Source: Terriglobia bacterium (GTDB lineage Bacteria; Acidobacteriota; Terriglobia; Terriglobales; SCQP01). From it: a DNA stretch of 64,000 bases. Made by a program: the position numbers and the translations under genes. Location: NCBI GenBank assembly GCA_021323595.1, contig JAJPKR010000026.1, positions 62,001-126,000 of the forward strand, written 5' to 3'. Of this stretch, positions 30,149-40,571 are shown piece after piece. The first letter of the stretch is position 1, and every line of letters starts with the position of its first letter. The notes below the pieces were generated by a model. That model ran no database searches. It was not told the origin of the DNA and saw only the letters and a list, made by a program, of their open reading frames with translations.

Positions 30149-31456
30149 ATGACCGCCCCCACCCCGACCGCCATCGGTCTTTCCTCAGACCCGCGCACGA
30201 CCGAACGCACGGTGTTGCCGAATGGCCTGTCGATCGTTTCCGAGACGATGCGTCATGTGCGCTCGGTTTCGCTGGGCATCTGGGTCAAGTCGGGCTCGCG
30301 TCGCGAAGAGGCGCAAGACAACGGCATTACGCATTTCATTGAGCACATGGTGTTTAAGGGAACCGAGCGGCGGACGGCGGAGGAAATCGCCCGCTCGGTG
30401 GACGCGATTGGCGGAAATCTCGATGCTTTCACGTCGAAGGAAACAGTTTGCTTCAGCGCCAAAGTGCTTGACGAGCACTTGCCGGTGGCGCTTGACGTTC
30501 TCGCGGACCTGGTCCGCCGCCCGCTCTTCCGTGATGAAGATATCGAGCGCGAGCAAGGGGTGATCCTGCAAGAGATCAAGATGGACGAGGACAATCCCGA
30601 TTACCTCGTTCATGAAATCTTCACTCAGAACTTCTGGAAAGATCACCCTCTGGGACGGCCGATCCTCGGGACCAAGGACACCATTCGCGGTTTGACCCAA
30701 AAGCGGCTCTTCGAGTACTACCAGGCCTGCTTCTCGCCGGAAAACCTCGTGGTGGCGGCCGCGGGAAACCTCGAGCATGAGCAGCTCGTGCAGCTGACGA
30801 GCCGATTGTTCGAAGATCTCAAGCCGCGCCCCAACGGCCACGTCGAAACCACGCCCAAGAGCCACGCCCGGATCGTGCTCCGCAACAAGAAGCAATTAGA
30901 GCAAGTGCAGCTTTTCTTTGGGATGCCGGCCTATCCCATCGCCCACGACCGCCGCTACGCGTTGTCGGTTTTGAACATGCTGTTGGGAGGCGGCATGTCT
31001 TCGCGGCTCTTCCAGGCCATTCGCGAACGCCAAGGCTTGGCCTACTCGGTTTTCAGCGATCTGAACCCATATCGCGACACGGGCATGTTTTGCATTTACG
31101 CTGGAACCAGCATTCAAACCGTGCCCCAGGTTGTGCGTTCGGTACTTGGCGAACTGAAGTCCCTCAAGGAGACTCCCGTCTCCGCCGAGGAATTGCGGCG
31201 GGCGAAGGACGGCTTGAAAGGCAGCCTAATGCTCGGGCTCGAGTCCACGGGCGCGCGCATGTCCAATTTGGCGCGGCAGGAGATTTACTTCGACCGGCGC
31301 GTCAGCCTCGACGAGATGCTGAACCACATCGAAGAGGTCACCGGCGAGGAGATTCAGGAAATCGCCCGCGACTGTTTCGTCGGCGAAAAAATCGGCCTGA
31401 CCGCTCTGGGCAATCTCAACGGTCTGAAACTTACCCGCGCGGATCTCGAACTCTAG
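30149..31456 (+). CDS. M16 family zinc peptidase (pitrilysin/processing-peptidase type)
   Basis: 435 residues. The inverted zinc motif HFIEH has His62, Glu65 and His66, with the third ligand in the following DEDIEREQGVILQEI helix. NGITHFIEHMVFKGT and GGNLDAFTSKE are family hallmarks, and the C-terminal half has the inactive M16_C repeat (LGGGMSSRLFQAIRERQGLAY). Bacterial members degrade peptides or process signal fragments; no signal peptide is visible, so a cytoplasmic location is likely. It ends 25 nt before the dnaA stop on the other strand. Confidence 0.93.
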   Translation: MTAPTPTAIGLSSDPRTTERTVLPNGLSIVSETMRHVRSVSLGIWVKSGSRREEAQDNGITHFIEHMVFKGTERRTAEEIARSVDAIGGNLDAFTSKETVCFSAKVLDEHLPVALDVLADLVRRPLFRDEDIEREQGVILQEIKMDEDNPDYLVHEIFTQNFWKDHPLGRPILGTKDTIRGLTQKRLFEYYQACFSPENLVVAAAGNLEHEQLVQLTSRLFEDLKPRPNGHVETTPKSHARIVLRNKKQLEQVQLFFGMPAYPIAHDRRYALSVLNMLLGGGMSSRLFQAIRERQGLAYSVFSDLNPYRDTGMFCIYAGTSIQTVPQVVRSVLGELKSLKETPVSAEELRRAKDGLKGSLMLGLESTGARMSNLARQEIYFDRRVSLDEMLNHIEEVTGEEIQEIARDCFVGEKIGLTALGNLNGLKLTRADLEL

Positions 31457-31481
31457 CAGCGCCCACGTGCGGGAAGCGGCC

Positions 31482-32840
31482 TCAGCTCAACTTTTCGCTC
31501 AAGTGTTGGAGCAGGCGATCCAGTTCCTTGTTCGTTTTCCGCTCGTTTTCGATCTTGCGCACGGAATGGATGACGGTGGAGTGATGTTTGCCGCCGTAAA
31601 AACGCGCGATCTCCGGTAACGAGGCTTCGGTCAGTTGTTTGGCCAGAAACATCGCGATCTGGCGCGGGTACACGATGTGCTTGGAGTTGTTCCGCGCCTT
31701 CAGATCCGCCACGCGCATGGAAAAATGCTCGGCGACCTGCTTGGCGATGCCTTCGATATCCACCTTGCGCTGCTGCTGGTCAATGATGTGCTTGAGCGCC
31801 TCTTGCGCCACGGGGATGGTCACCGGCAGCTTTTTCACCGAGCAATAGGCCAGTAGGCGCACGAGCGCGCCCTCGAGCTCGCGCACGTTGCTCTTCACGT
31901 TGCCGGCGATGAATTCCGCCACCTCCGGCGTGAGATCGGGAGCGACATTGTGGCTGGCCCGCTCCGTCTGCGCCTTGCGCATCAGGATCGCGATTCGGGT
32001 TTCCAAATCGGGAGGTTGCAGATCGGCAATCAGGCCCCATTCGAATCGCGACCGCAACCGCTCTTCCAGTTGGGAGAGTTCCTTGGGCGGGCGGTCGCTC
32101 GAGATCACGATTTGTTTCTCGGCGCCATGCAGGCTGTTGAACGTGTGGAAGAACTCTTCCTGCATGCGCTCCTTGTTGGCGATGAACTGAATGTCGTCAA
32201 TCAGGAGCACGTCAATCGAGCGGTAACGGTCCCGGAAGGCGATGGTCTGGTTGTTGACCAACGCCCCGATCAATTCGTTGACAAATCGCTCGGCGGTCAC
32301 GTACTCGATGCGCAGGCTGGGGTAAAGCTGCTTGGCCTGGTGACCGATGGCGTGCATGAGATGGGTCTTGCCCATGCCCACGCCCCCGTAGAGAAACAGG
32401 GGATTGTAAGCGTGGCCGGGACGATCGGCGGCCGCCATGGCGGCAGCATGCGCAAACTGGTTGGACCCGCCCACGACAAACGTGTCGAAGGTGTAGCGGG
32501 GGTTGAGGCTATTGACCACACTCTCGAAATCCAAGTTTTGCTGCAAGGGCGGGGCGGATGCCGCGCGCGCGCCGGAGACGAGAGGCGGCACGAAACGCAA
32601 GTCGCGCACCACGCCTTCGAGATGCAGACGGGCGATGGCTTGCTCGATCTGCGGGCCGAACTTCTCGCCGACCCGCTCAAAATCGACGGTAGGGACGGCG
32701 ATGTAGAGGGTACCGTTTTCGAGCCGCTCCTGGCGGGTGGGGCGCAGCCAAGTGTTGTAGGTGTGGGGATTGATCTGCTTTTGGACTTCGCCGAGAATCT
32801 CGTCCCACGTAGAGCGCGTTTTCGCCGATGACTGGGCCAT
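31482..32840 (-). CDS. dnaA: Chromosomal replication initiator DnaA
   Basis: 452 residues. Domain I is at the N-terminus (TWDEILGEVQKQINPHTYNTW) and domain III shows NPLFLYGGVGMGKTHLM (Walker A) and IDVLLIDDIQF (Walker B). Domain IV ends with the DnaA-box-binding signature ARFYGGKHHSTVIHSVRKIE. DnaA binds origin DNA and recruits DnaB. The upstream gap is an origin candidate and holds one near-consensus DnaA box over a predicted -10 of this gene, which would fit autoregulation. Divergent from rpmH. Confidence 0.97.
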   Translation of the reverse strand: MAQSSAKTRSTWDEILGEVQKQINPHTYNTWLRPTRQERLENGTLYIAVPTVDFERVGEKFGPQIEQAIARLHLEGVVRDLRFVPPLVSGARAASAPPLQQNLDFESVVNSLNPRYTFDTFVVGGSNQFAHAAAMAAADRPGHAYNPLFLYGGVGMGKTHLMHAIGHQAKQLYPSLRIEYVTAERFVNELIGALVNNQTIAFRDRYRSIDVLLIDDIQFIANKERMQEEFFHTFNSLHGAEKQIVISSDRPPKELSQLEERLRSRFEWGLIADLQPPDLETRIAILMRKAQTERASHNVAPDLTPEVAEFIAGNVKSNVRELEGALVRLLAYCSVKKLPVTIPVAQEALKHIIDQQQRKVDIEGIAKQVAEHFSMRVADLKARNNSKHIVYPRQIAMFLAKQLTEASLPEIARFYGGKHHSTVIHSVRKIENERKTNKELDRLLQHLSEKLS

Positions 32841-32927
32841 GGACTTGCTCTCCCGCCCCGCGCCTTCCAGAGCGTGGGCAAGCCGGGAAATTTGCGGGAG
32901 GTATGTTTTTTACGCTTCCCCCAAAAA

Positions 32928-32957
32928 ATTATCAACAGGAAAGTTCCCGGTGGTGAA
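32928..32957 (-). promoter_or_regulatory. Predicted dnaA promoter overlapping a DnaA-box-like site
   Basis: On the minus strand TTCACC (32957-32952) and GATAAT (32933-32928) are 18 bp apart, about 90 nt upstream of dnaA. The near-consensus DnaA box (TTATCAACA, 32929-32937) covers the -10, the layout expected for negative autoregulation. Confidence 0.4.
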
Positions 32958-33036
32958 TCCTGCCTACCAGGACGCGTGACAAACGAACGCAAATGTGCTG
33001 AGGGCTAGCGCAGGCGGCACGCCAACGCTGGCCGCC

Positions 33037-33066
33037 TTGGGCGCGGCGCGAAGGCCACGTTATAAT
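33037..33066 (+). promoter_or_regulatory. Predicted promoter of the rpmH operon
   Basis: TTGGGC at 33037-33042 and a perfect TATAAT at 33061-33066, with an 18-bp spacer, about 95 nt upstream of rpmH. The -10 is convincing and the -35 matches 3 of 6 bases. Confidence 0.5.
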
Positions 33067-33161
33067 CGGAACTGTAGTCGCGGCGGCCTGCACGCCGCCG
33101 TCCCAAATCTCCAGCCTTCCACGCGCCGTTGATCTCGCCGGGTGGCGGAACGGGAATAGCC

Positions 33162-33317
33162 ATGCCGAAACGCACTTTTCAGCCGAATCGCCGCCATCGC
33201 GCCAAGACCCATGGCTTCCGCGCGCGCATGGCCAGCAAGAATGGAAGAGCCGTGCTGGCCCGCCGCCGGGCCAAGGGGCGCAAGCGGGTCGCCGTGAGTG
33301 CCGGGTACCGCGATTAA
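33162..33317 (+). CDS. rpmH: 50S ribosomal protein L34
   Basis: 51 residues beginning [20 protein letters not shown] and continuing through [20 protein letters not shown], the near-invariant bL34 sequence. The short C-terminal tail VAVSAGYRD is slightly longer than in E. coli. Start ATG 33162 follows a GGGAA. rnpA begins inside this gene (20 nt overlap), the usual rpmH-rnpA coupling. Confidence 0.96.
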   Translation: MPKRTFQPNRRHRAKTHGFRARMASKNGRAVLARRRAKGRKRVAVSAGYRD

Positions 33318-33723
33318 AGCCACGCGCTCCCGGCCGCCGCGCTTGCATCGCAGCGCGGAGTACCGCGCCGTCTACCAAGGCGGGCGACGCTGGCCGCAGC
33401 CGCATTTCGTGCTCTTGGCACGCCCCGCGCCGCCGCAAGAGCACGAATCGCGCGTGGGGATCACCACCTCGCGCCAATTGGGCGGCGCGGTGGCGCGCAA
33501 TCGGCTGCGGCGGCGGCTGCGTGAAGTGATCCGCCGCAATTGGCGGGCGGCGCCGGCGGGCTGGCACTTGGTGATCCACCCGCGCCGGGAAGCTGCCGAG
33601 GCGACATTCGCGGCGCTGGAAGCCGAATGGCGGCAGGCGGTGGCACGACTCGGCGCGCCGCCGGGCGCGCGGCCGGGCGCGGGCCCGGGCGCGGGCCCGG
33701 GCGCGGGGAAGGAAAAGCGATGA
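33298..33723 (+). CDS. rnpA: Ribonuclease P protein component
   Basis: 141 residues from GTG 33298. [22 protein letters not shown] and [16 protein letters not shown] form the RNR motif that contacts RNase P RNA. The enzyme trims tRNA 5' ends. The last 25 residues are a tandem Pro-Gly-Ala tail encoded by a GC-rich 12-nt repeat (about 33660-33711), not part of the family. yidD starts in its stop codon (ATGA overlap). Confidence 0.92.
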   Translation: MPGTAIKATRSRPPRLHRSAEYRAVYQGGRRWPQPHFVLLARPAPPQEHESRVGITTSRQLGGAVARNRLRRRLREVIRRNWRAAPAGWHLVIHPRREAAEATFAALEAEWRQAVARLGAPPGARPGAGPGAGPGAGKEKR

Positions 33724-33929
33724 AGGTTGTGCTCATCAGTTTATTGCGCGGCTACCAGGCCGTGATTTCGCCCTGGCTGCCGCCCGCTTGCCGCTATTCG
33801 CCCACGTGCAGTGAATACGCCATCGAGGCGATCCGCAAATATGGCGCCGCGCGCGGGAGCTGGATGGCCGTGCGGCGCTTGGCCCGCTGCCATCCATTTC
33901 ATGCCGGAGGCTTCGACCCGGTCCGCTAG
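33720..33929 (+). CDS. yidD: Membrane protein insertion efficiency factor YidD
   Basis: 69 residues. [20 protein letters not shown] followed by [19 protein letters not shown] and a [13 protein letters not shown] ending is the YidD signature, with its three conserved cysteines. An amphipathic N-terminal helix is expected to lie on the inner membrane face and assist YidC-dependent insertion. It overlaps rnpA by 4 nt and precedes yidC by 14 nt. Confidence 0.94.
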   Translation: MKVVLISLLRGYQAVISPWLPPACRYSPTCSEYAIEAIRKYGAARGSWMAVRRLARCHPFHAGGFDPVR

Positions 33930-33943
33930 CAGGAACACGAGCT

Positions 33944-35674
33944 TTGAACGACGATCCGAACATCGAACGCAACCTGATCCTGGCCTTTATTCTTTCGGCC
34001 TTGGTGTTCTTGATTGCGCTGCCTTTCATGCAGCGCCGACCCGCCTCCGCCCCGAGTTCGCAAGCGACACGGCCGACGGCCACCGCGCCCGCGCCGAAAG
34101 CGCAGCCGAAACCCGCGCTCGCCGCGCCCACGGTCAGCGTGGGTCCTACGGCGCCGCTGGCCGCCTCCCGCGAAGAAGAATTCTGGGTCACAACGCCGGT
34201 CTTCCGCCTGGAATTCGACAATCGCGGCGGCGTGGCGCGTGCCTGGATCCTGACGCAGTACACCGACAACAACCGCAAGCCGCTTGATCTCGTCAGTCCG
34301 AAGTTCTCCGAGCAGCATGAATATCCGCTCTCCTTCTGGACCCCGGACGGGAGCGTGACCGAAAAGCTGAATTCGGCGCTCTACACAGTCACCGAAACCC
34401 ATCCCAAACCCGGCCTCACCTCCGTCGCATTCGACTGGTCGAACGGAACATTGGCCGCCCACAAGCAATTGACCTTCGATCGCGGCTATGTGGTGGACGT
34501 GCAAGCTTCGGCCTCGCAGAACGGCCAGCCCATCGCCGATGCCGCCATCGCGTGGCCGGGGGATTTCGGCGACCGCACACTTCCTAACCATTACAGCGCG
34601 CAGGAGCTCTTCGAAGATCAAGGCGCGACGCTGAGCGTCGTCTCGCAAAAGAAGGTCGGTAACGGCCAAACCACGGAGGGCAGCTACAATTTCATCGGAC
34701 TGGAAGATCTCTACTTCGCCGTCGCCTTTTTGCCGAATTCCTCCGGCAAGCAAAGGGTAACGACCTTTCAGACCCAATTCCAACCATCGCCGAGCGCCAA
34801 ACCGGTGGAGACCATAGGCGTGGCGCTCAACACCGGCGCGCAGAACTCCTTTCATCTCTTCGTCGGACCCAAGCGCATCGACCTGCTGGAGTCGATCAAT
34901 CCACGCTTGCGCGGCCTAGTCGATTTCGGATGGTTCAGTTTTTTGGCCGATCCGATCTTCGCGTGGATGAAATGGACGTATGTCCATTGGATCCACAACT
35001 ACGGCTGGGTGATCGTCTGGATCACGTTCGTGATCATGATGGCGATGTTCCCGTTCCGTTGGAACGCGCAGAAAACCCAGATCAAGATGGCCGCCATTCA
35101 GCCCAAGATCAAGGCCATCAACGACAAGATGAAGAAGTTCAAGATGAACGATCCGCGCCGGCAGGAGCTGCAAAAAGAGCAGATGCGGCTCTTCCAGGAG
35201 CACGGCGTGAACCCGATGAGCGGGTGCTTGCCGATGCTCGTGCCGCTGATCGTCATCTGGCCGTTTTATAAAGTATTGGAGCTGGCGATTGAACTGCGCC
35301 ACGCGCCCTGGATCGGCTACCTCACCGACCTCTCGGCAAAGGACCCTTATTACCTCCTGCCCATCCTGTTGGTCGTGGCGCAGTTCGTATCGATGAGCCT
35401 GATGCCGCCCACCCCGGGGGCCGATCCGCGGCAAATGCGCATGATGAAGTGGGTGATGCCAGCCTTTCTGGGCTATATCTTCTTCTTCTTGCCCAGCGGT
35501 GTTAATCTTTACTACCTGGCGAGCACCGGCATCAGCGTCGGCCAGCAAGTCTGGATCAACAAGCACTTCGGCCTGACTGCGGGCGGCCACAAAATCAAAG
35601 GCGTCGCCAAGGCCAAGAGCGGGTCCAAGCCCGCCGCAAAACCTTCGGGCAAAGCCTACCAAGGGACGAAATGA
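33944..35674 (+). CDS. yidC: Membrane protein insertase YidC
   Basis: 576 residues, the long form with a periplasmic domain. TM1 is near residues 10-26 (LILAFILSALVFLIALPF), then a large P1 domain (about 60-350), then five C-terminal segments with HNYGWVIVWITFVIMMAMFP, IKMAAIQPKIKAINDKMKK, NPMSGCLPMLVPL and FFLPSGVNLYYLAS. The C-terminal tail is Lys-rich. It inserts and folds inner-membrane proteins. TTG 33944 is the start, with AGGAA just before. khpB starts inside its stop codon. Confidence 0.96.
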   Translation: MNDDPNIERNLILAFILSALVFLIALPFMQRRPASAPSSQATRPTATAPAPKAQPKPALAAPTVSVGPTAPLAASREEEFWVTTPVFRLEFDNRGGVARAWILTQYTDNNRKPLDLVSPKFSEQHEYPLSFWTPDGSVTEKLNSALYTVTETHPKPGLTSVAFDWSNGTLAAHKQLTFDRGYVVDVQASASQNGQPIADAAIAWPGDFGDRTLPNHYSAQELFEDQGATLSVVSQKKVGNGQTTEGSYNFIGLEDLYFAVAFLPNSSGKQRVTTFQTQFQPSPSAKPVETIGVALNTGAQNSFHLFVGPKRIDLLESINPRLRGLVDFGWFSFLADPIFAWMKWTYVHWIHNYGWVIVWITFVIMMAMFPFRWNAQKTQIKMAAIQPKIKAINDKMKKFKMNDPRRQELQKEQMRLFQEHGVNPMSGCLPMLVPLIVIWPFYKVLELAIELRHAPWIGYLTDLSAKDPYYLLPILLVVAQFVSMSLMPPTPGADPRQMRMMKWVMPAFLGYIFFFLPSGVNLYYLASTGISVGQQVWINKHFGLTAGGHKIKGVAKAKSGSKPAAKPSGKAYQGTK

Positions 35675-36195
35675 AGCCCCTCGACGAAGCTCTCCTCCGC
35701 CAATTCCTTGACACGCTGTTGCGCGAGGGCCATTTTCGACTGACCTATCGCTTCTTGGCACGGCCGGCGGGCGAGGCCCGGGATTTCGAGAACCCCGAAC
35801 TCCTGGTGGATTTCGATGGCGAGGACGCACCGCTTCTGCTGGCCAACGGCGGCGAGTTGTTGCGCGCGACCGAGCATTTAGCGCACGAGATTCTGCGCCT
35901 CGGCAGCGATGAGCACGAGCGGTTGGTCTTCGATTGCCATAACCGCCGCATGCTGCGCGTGGACGAATTGCGCACCGCCGCGGAACTCGCGGCGCAACGG
36001 GTGCTTAAGACCGGCCTGCCCTACGCTTTCGGGCCGATGAGCAGCCGGGAGCGCCGCGTCATCCACATGGCGCTGCGCGGCACGCAGGGGATTCAAACCG
36101 GCAGCCAGGGAGTCGGGCCGCAGCGGCACGTGGTGATCGAACCGCTCCAACCGGCGCGGCCGGCGGCGCGACGGCGCGAAATTCGCCGCCTCTAG
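35671..36195 (+). CDS. khpB: KH-R3H RNA-binding protein (KhpB/Jag family, lacking Jag_N)
   Basis: 174 residues. The N-terminal half matches the KH-II region of Jag/KhpB (LLVDFDGEDAPLLLANGGEL). The C-terminal R3H part reads MSSRERRVIHMALRGTQGIQ then GPQRHVVIE, the family's ending. The N-terminal Jag_N domain found in longer relatives is absent. KhpB works with KhpA as an RNA-binding pair affecting cell division and RNA stability. Starts in the yidC stop (ATGA), so it is translationally coupled. Confidence 0.87.
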   Translation: MKPLDEALLRQFLDTLLREGHFRLTYRFLARPAGEARDFENPELLVDFDGEDAPLLLANGGELLRATEHLAHEILRLGSDEHERLVFDCHNRRMLRVDELRTAAELAAQRVLKTGLPYAFGPMSSRERRVIHMALRGTQGIQTGSQGVGPQRHVVIEPLQPARPAARRREIRRL

Positions 36196-36209
36196 CTATA
36201 CTGGCCTCG

Positions 36210-36563
36210 ATGCCTTCGGCTTCCATGCCCACGCGCGCGGCGCGCGCGGTCGCCTGGCTGGTGGTGCGGCGTCGCCGCGCTCCCGCCGGCGGCGTGCTCT
36301 GGCGCGCAGCGCAAGCGGGCGCGCGACGCATGATTGGGCACGCCTGGGCGGTGGTGCGGCAGATGACGCTGCAAATTGTCGGGGTGACGTTCTTGTTTTT
36401 TGCCGCCGGGTTCGCCTACCACGGGCTGCTGGAATGGCGCCGCTTCGAGCATGGCGGCGGCCCGAATTCCCTCGCGGTAACCGAATCCGTGCTGGCGATT
36501 CTCTTCGCCTATTTCGGAATCAGCAGTTTTTTCCGCGCCGGCCACGCCAAAACCGGCAAATAG
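36210..36563 (+). CDS. Small membrane protein, unknown function
   Basis: 117 residues. An Arg-rich N-terminus (many RR pairs, net positive) precedes two hydrophobic segments, VGVTFLFFAAGFAYHGLL and SVLAILFAYFGISSFF, separated by a short polar loop. No family recognised. It ends on the base before the methylmalonyl-CoA mutase ATG, so it is probably co-transcribed. No clear ribosome-binding site is visible; TATACT occurs at 36197-36202, 7 nt before the ATG, raising the possibility of a leaderless transcript. Confidence 0.65.
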   Translation: MPSASMPTRAARAVAWLVVRRRRAPAGGVLWRAAQAGARRMIGHAWAVVRQMTLQIVGVTFLFFAAGFAYHGLLEWRRFEHGGGPNSLAVTESVLAILFAYFGISSFFRAGHAKTGK

Positions 36564-38147
<1,584 letters not shown>

Positions 38148-38242
38148 ATTCCCCGGCCGTCAGTGCTTAGGAACGGTTGCGGGCCCCCTTTTCGGGGGAA
38201 TTGACGCCTGTGCTGGCGCGGGTTCTCATCAAGGCTCGCGCC

Positions 38243-39832
38243 ATGTTATTTCGCACGCGGAGCGCATCAGTGGTGGGTATCGACTCCACCCTGGTCGAAG
38301 TAGAGGTGGATACGGCGCCGGCCGCGCGCATCAATGCCCAATTTTCGACGGTCGGATTGCCCGATGCCGCAGTGCGGGAGAGCCGGGAGCGGCTGCGCGC
38401 CGCGCTGCGCAACTGCGGCTACGATCCACCCAATGCCGACGTCGTAATCAACCTGGCGCCCGCCGACGTGCGCAAAGAAGGTTCGGGGCTCGATCTGCCG
38501 ATGGCCCTCGCGCTGCTCGGCGCCTGGGGTGCATTGAGCCGGCCCCGGGGCGCCCAAGCCGGGGAAGAAGGGGCAAATGGCGCGGGTATTTACGGTATTT
38601 CTGATTACTTGTTCGTCGGCGAACTAGCGCTCGATGGCAGCTTGCGGCCGGTGCGCGGCGCCTTGCCGATCGCCTTGCTGGCGCGGGAAAAGGGCCTGTC
38701 CAAAGTAGTCGTGCCTCGCGATAACGCCGGCGAGGCCGCGGTGGTGACCGGCATCGAGGTGCTCGCCGCCAAGAATTTGCCCGAAGTGATGGATTGGATC
38801 AACGGCCGCGCCGTCCCGGCTCCGGTCAAGGTGAACGTCGGGCGGTTGCTCGAGGAGGGTGGCGAATACAAAGAGGATTTCAGCGACGTCAAAGGCCAGC
38901 ATGCCGTCAAGCGGGCGCTGGAGGTGGCCTGCGCCGGCGGCCATAACATCCTGATGATCGGCCCGCCGGGTTCCGGCAAGACGATGTTGGCCCGGCGCAT
39001 CCCGTCCATTCTGCCTGCCTTGAGCTTCGAGGAGGCGCTGGAAACGACCAAGGTGCACAGCGTCGCCGGAACTCTCGATAACGGCGGGCTGGTTAGCCGG
39101 CGGCCCTTCCGCGCGCCCCATCACACGATCTCCGACGCCGGTCTGATCGGCGGCGGCTCCCCCCCGAGGCCGGGGGAAGTGAGCCTGGCTCACTTCGGTG
39201 TGCTGTTTCTCGACGAACTGCCGGAATTTCCTCATGCGGTGCTGGAATCGCTGCGCCAGCCGCTCGAGGACGGGCACGTCACCATCGTGCGCGTCGGCAA
39301 TTCCGTGCGCTTCCCCGCGCGATTCATGCTGGCGGCGGCGATGAACCCGTGTCCGTGCGGCTATTTCAACGATCCCGCGCGCGAATGTCATTGCACGCCG
39401 ACCCAGATTCAGCGCTATACCGCGCGGCTGTCGGGGCCGCTGCTGGATCGCATTGACATTCACATCGACGTACCGATGGTGAAGTACCAGGAATTGCGCG
39501 GCAGCAGCGGCCGCACCGAAACCTCGGCGGCCATCCGCGAGCGCGTCATGCAAGCGCGCGAACGCCAGATCGCGCGCTTTCGCGGCGAGAAGATTTATGC
39601 CAACGCGCAAATGACGACGCGTCAAGTGGCGATGTACTGCGAACTCTCCACAGACTGCAGCCGGTTGCTGGAGCGCGCCATGGAGCGCATGGCACTGAGC
39701 GCCCGCGCTCATGACCGCATCCTCAAGGTGGCGCGCACGATTGCCGATTTGTCCGGCTGCGAGCAGATCGAGCCGGCGCACATCTCCGAGGCCATTCAGT
39801 ACCGCACGCTCGACCGCACCTACTGGGCTTGA
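38243..39832 (+). CDS. YifB/ComM family Mg-chelatase-like AAA+ ATPase
   Basis: 529 residues. [20 protein letters not shown] is the family's usual start, so ATG 38243 is preferred over earlier in-frame codons. An N-terminal Lon-protease-like fold is followed by an AAA+ core with [13 protein letters not shown] (Walker A), [13 protein letters not shown] (Walker B) and [17 protein letters not shown], and a C-terminal SRAHDRIL-type region ([18 protein letters not shown]). ComM-type helicases drive branch migration during natural transformation; other members are uncharacterised. It lies 95 nt after the mutase gene. Confidence 0.9.
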   Translation: MLFRTRSASVVGIDSTLVEVEVDTAPAARINAQFSTVGLPDAAVRESRERLRAALRNCGYDPPNADVVINLAPADVRKEGSGLDLPMALALLGAWGALSRPRGAQAGEEGANGAGIYGISDYLFVGELALDGSLRPVRGALPIALLAREKGLSKVVVPRDNAGEAAVVTGIEVLAAKNLPEVMDWINGRAVPAPVKVNVGRLLEEGGEYKEDFSDVKGQHAVKRALEVACAGGHNILMIGPPGSGKTMLARRIPSILPALSFEEALETTKVHSVAGTLDNGGLVSRRPFRAPHHTISDAGLIGGGSPPRPGEVSLAHFGVLFLDELPEFPHAVLESLRQPLEDGHVTIVRVGNSVRFPARFMLAAAMNPCPCGYFNDPARECHCTPTQIQRYTARLSGPLLDRIDIHIDVPMVKYQELRGSSGRTETSAAIRERVMQARERQIARFRGEKIYANAQMTTRQVAMYCELSTDCSRLLERAMERMALSARAHDRILKVARTIADLSGCEQIEPAHISEAIQYRTLDRTYWA

Positions 39833-39844
39833 CGCCGCAATGCG

Positions 39845-40405
39845 CTAGGCCGCCCGGCTCGGGCGCGCATGAGCGGCAAAGACGCGAACGGCTTCCGCCG
39901 CGAACACGGGGATATCGGTGGGCTTGCGGCTCGAAATCCAGTCGTTGTCCACCACGACCGGTTCATCCACCCATTTGGCGCCGGCATTGCGGTAGTCGTC
40001 TTGGAGAGTTGGTCAGCTCGTCACAGTGCGGCCTTGCACCAATCCGCAGGAGATCAGCAGCCAGCCGCCGTGGCAGATCACGGCGACCGGCTTGCCGGCA
40101 TCCACGAGCGCGCGCGCGAAATTCTGCGCTTCCGGCACAATGCGCAAGCTGTCGCCGTTCATCACGCCCCCCGGCAGAAACAGCGCGTCGAAGTCCCCCG
40201 GCCGCGCATTCTCCAGTGCGACATCGGTCGTGAACCGATCGCCCGGCTGGTCGTGCCGCATGGCGGTGAGCCGCGGGTTGCGCGAAACGATGCTGACCGT
40301 CGCGCCTGCTTCTTCCCAAATTCGCTTGGGCTCGGTCATCTCGACCTGTTCGAAATGATCGTCCACCAGCGCCGCGATGCGGATTCCTTGAAGCTGACCT
40401 GCCAT
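39845..40405 (-). pseudogene. DJ-1/PfpI family protein with an in-frame stop codon
   Basis: Reading from ATG 40405, the frame gives a PfpI protein (MAGQLQGIRIAALVDDHFEQ), with the catalytic-type Cys in VAVICHGGWLLISCGL. It stops at a TGA at 40015-40013 after 130 residues. The same frame then continues without a break for 55 more codons to TAG at 39847-39845, reading PTLQDDYRNAGAKWVDEP and later DWISSRKPTDIPVF. This is the normal PfpI ending. Full length would be 187 codons (186 sense positions counting the TGA), normal for the family, where Trp commonly follows TS. A TGG-to-TGA change is the simplest cause. Members are glyoxalase/deglycase- or chaperone-like. Confidence 0.85.
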
Positions 40406-40571
40406 AAGCCCCTCCTGGCCTCTTTCGTCATAGATGCCGCGACTAAGGCGGATGCCTTGGCCTGCTTAGTGGGCTTTCTAGCGCGTTTGGCGGGGTTCCA
40501 CCGATCCAGGGATCTTCTACTAACCCCCACTCTGAACCGAGTTGGCCGCACCCGCGGCCGTAGGGGGTCTA

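Larger units (their letters stand above)
32841..33161. other. dnaA-rpmH intergenic region, candidate oriC/regulatory zone
   Basis: 321 nt between two divergent genes that flank oriC in many bacteria. It holds an AT-richer stretch (about 32910-32940), one near-consensus DnaA box TTATCAACA at 32929-32937 (one mismatch to TTATNCACA), and predicted promoters for both genes. I find no cluster of DnaA boxes, so origin function is unproven. Confidence 0.4.

Noticed and set aside
33540-33719. Longer N-terminus for yidD
   Set aside because: It would overlap most of rnpA, and the family starts at [12 protein letters not shown].
39845-40405. Selenocysteine at the internal TGA of the PfpI gene
   Set aside because: The residue expected there is Trp, not Cys, and no SECIS-like hairpin was seen directly after it, so mutation is simpler.
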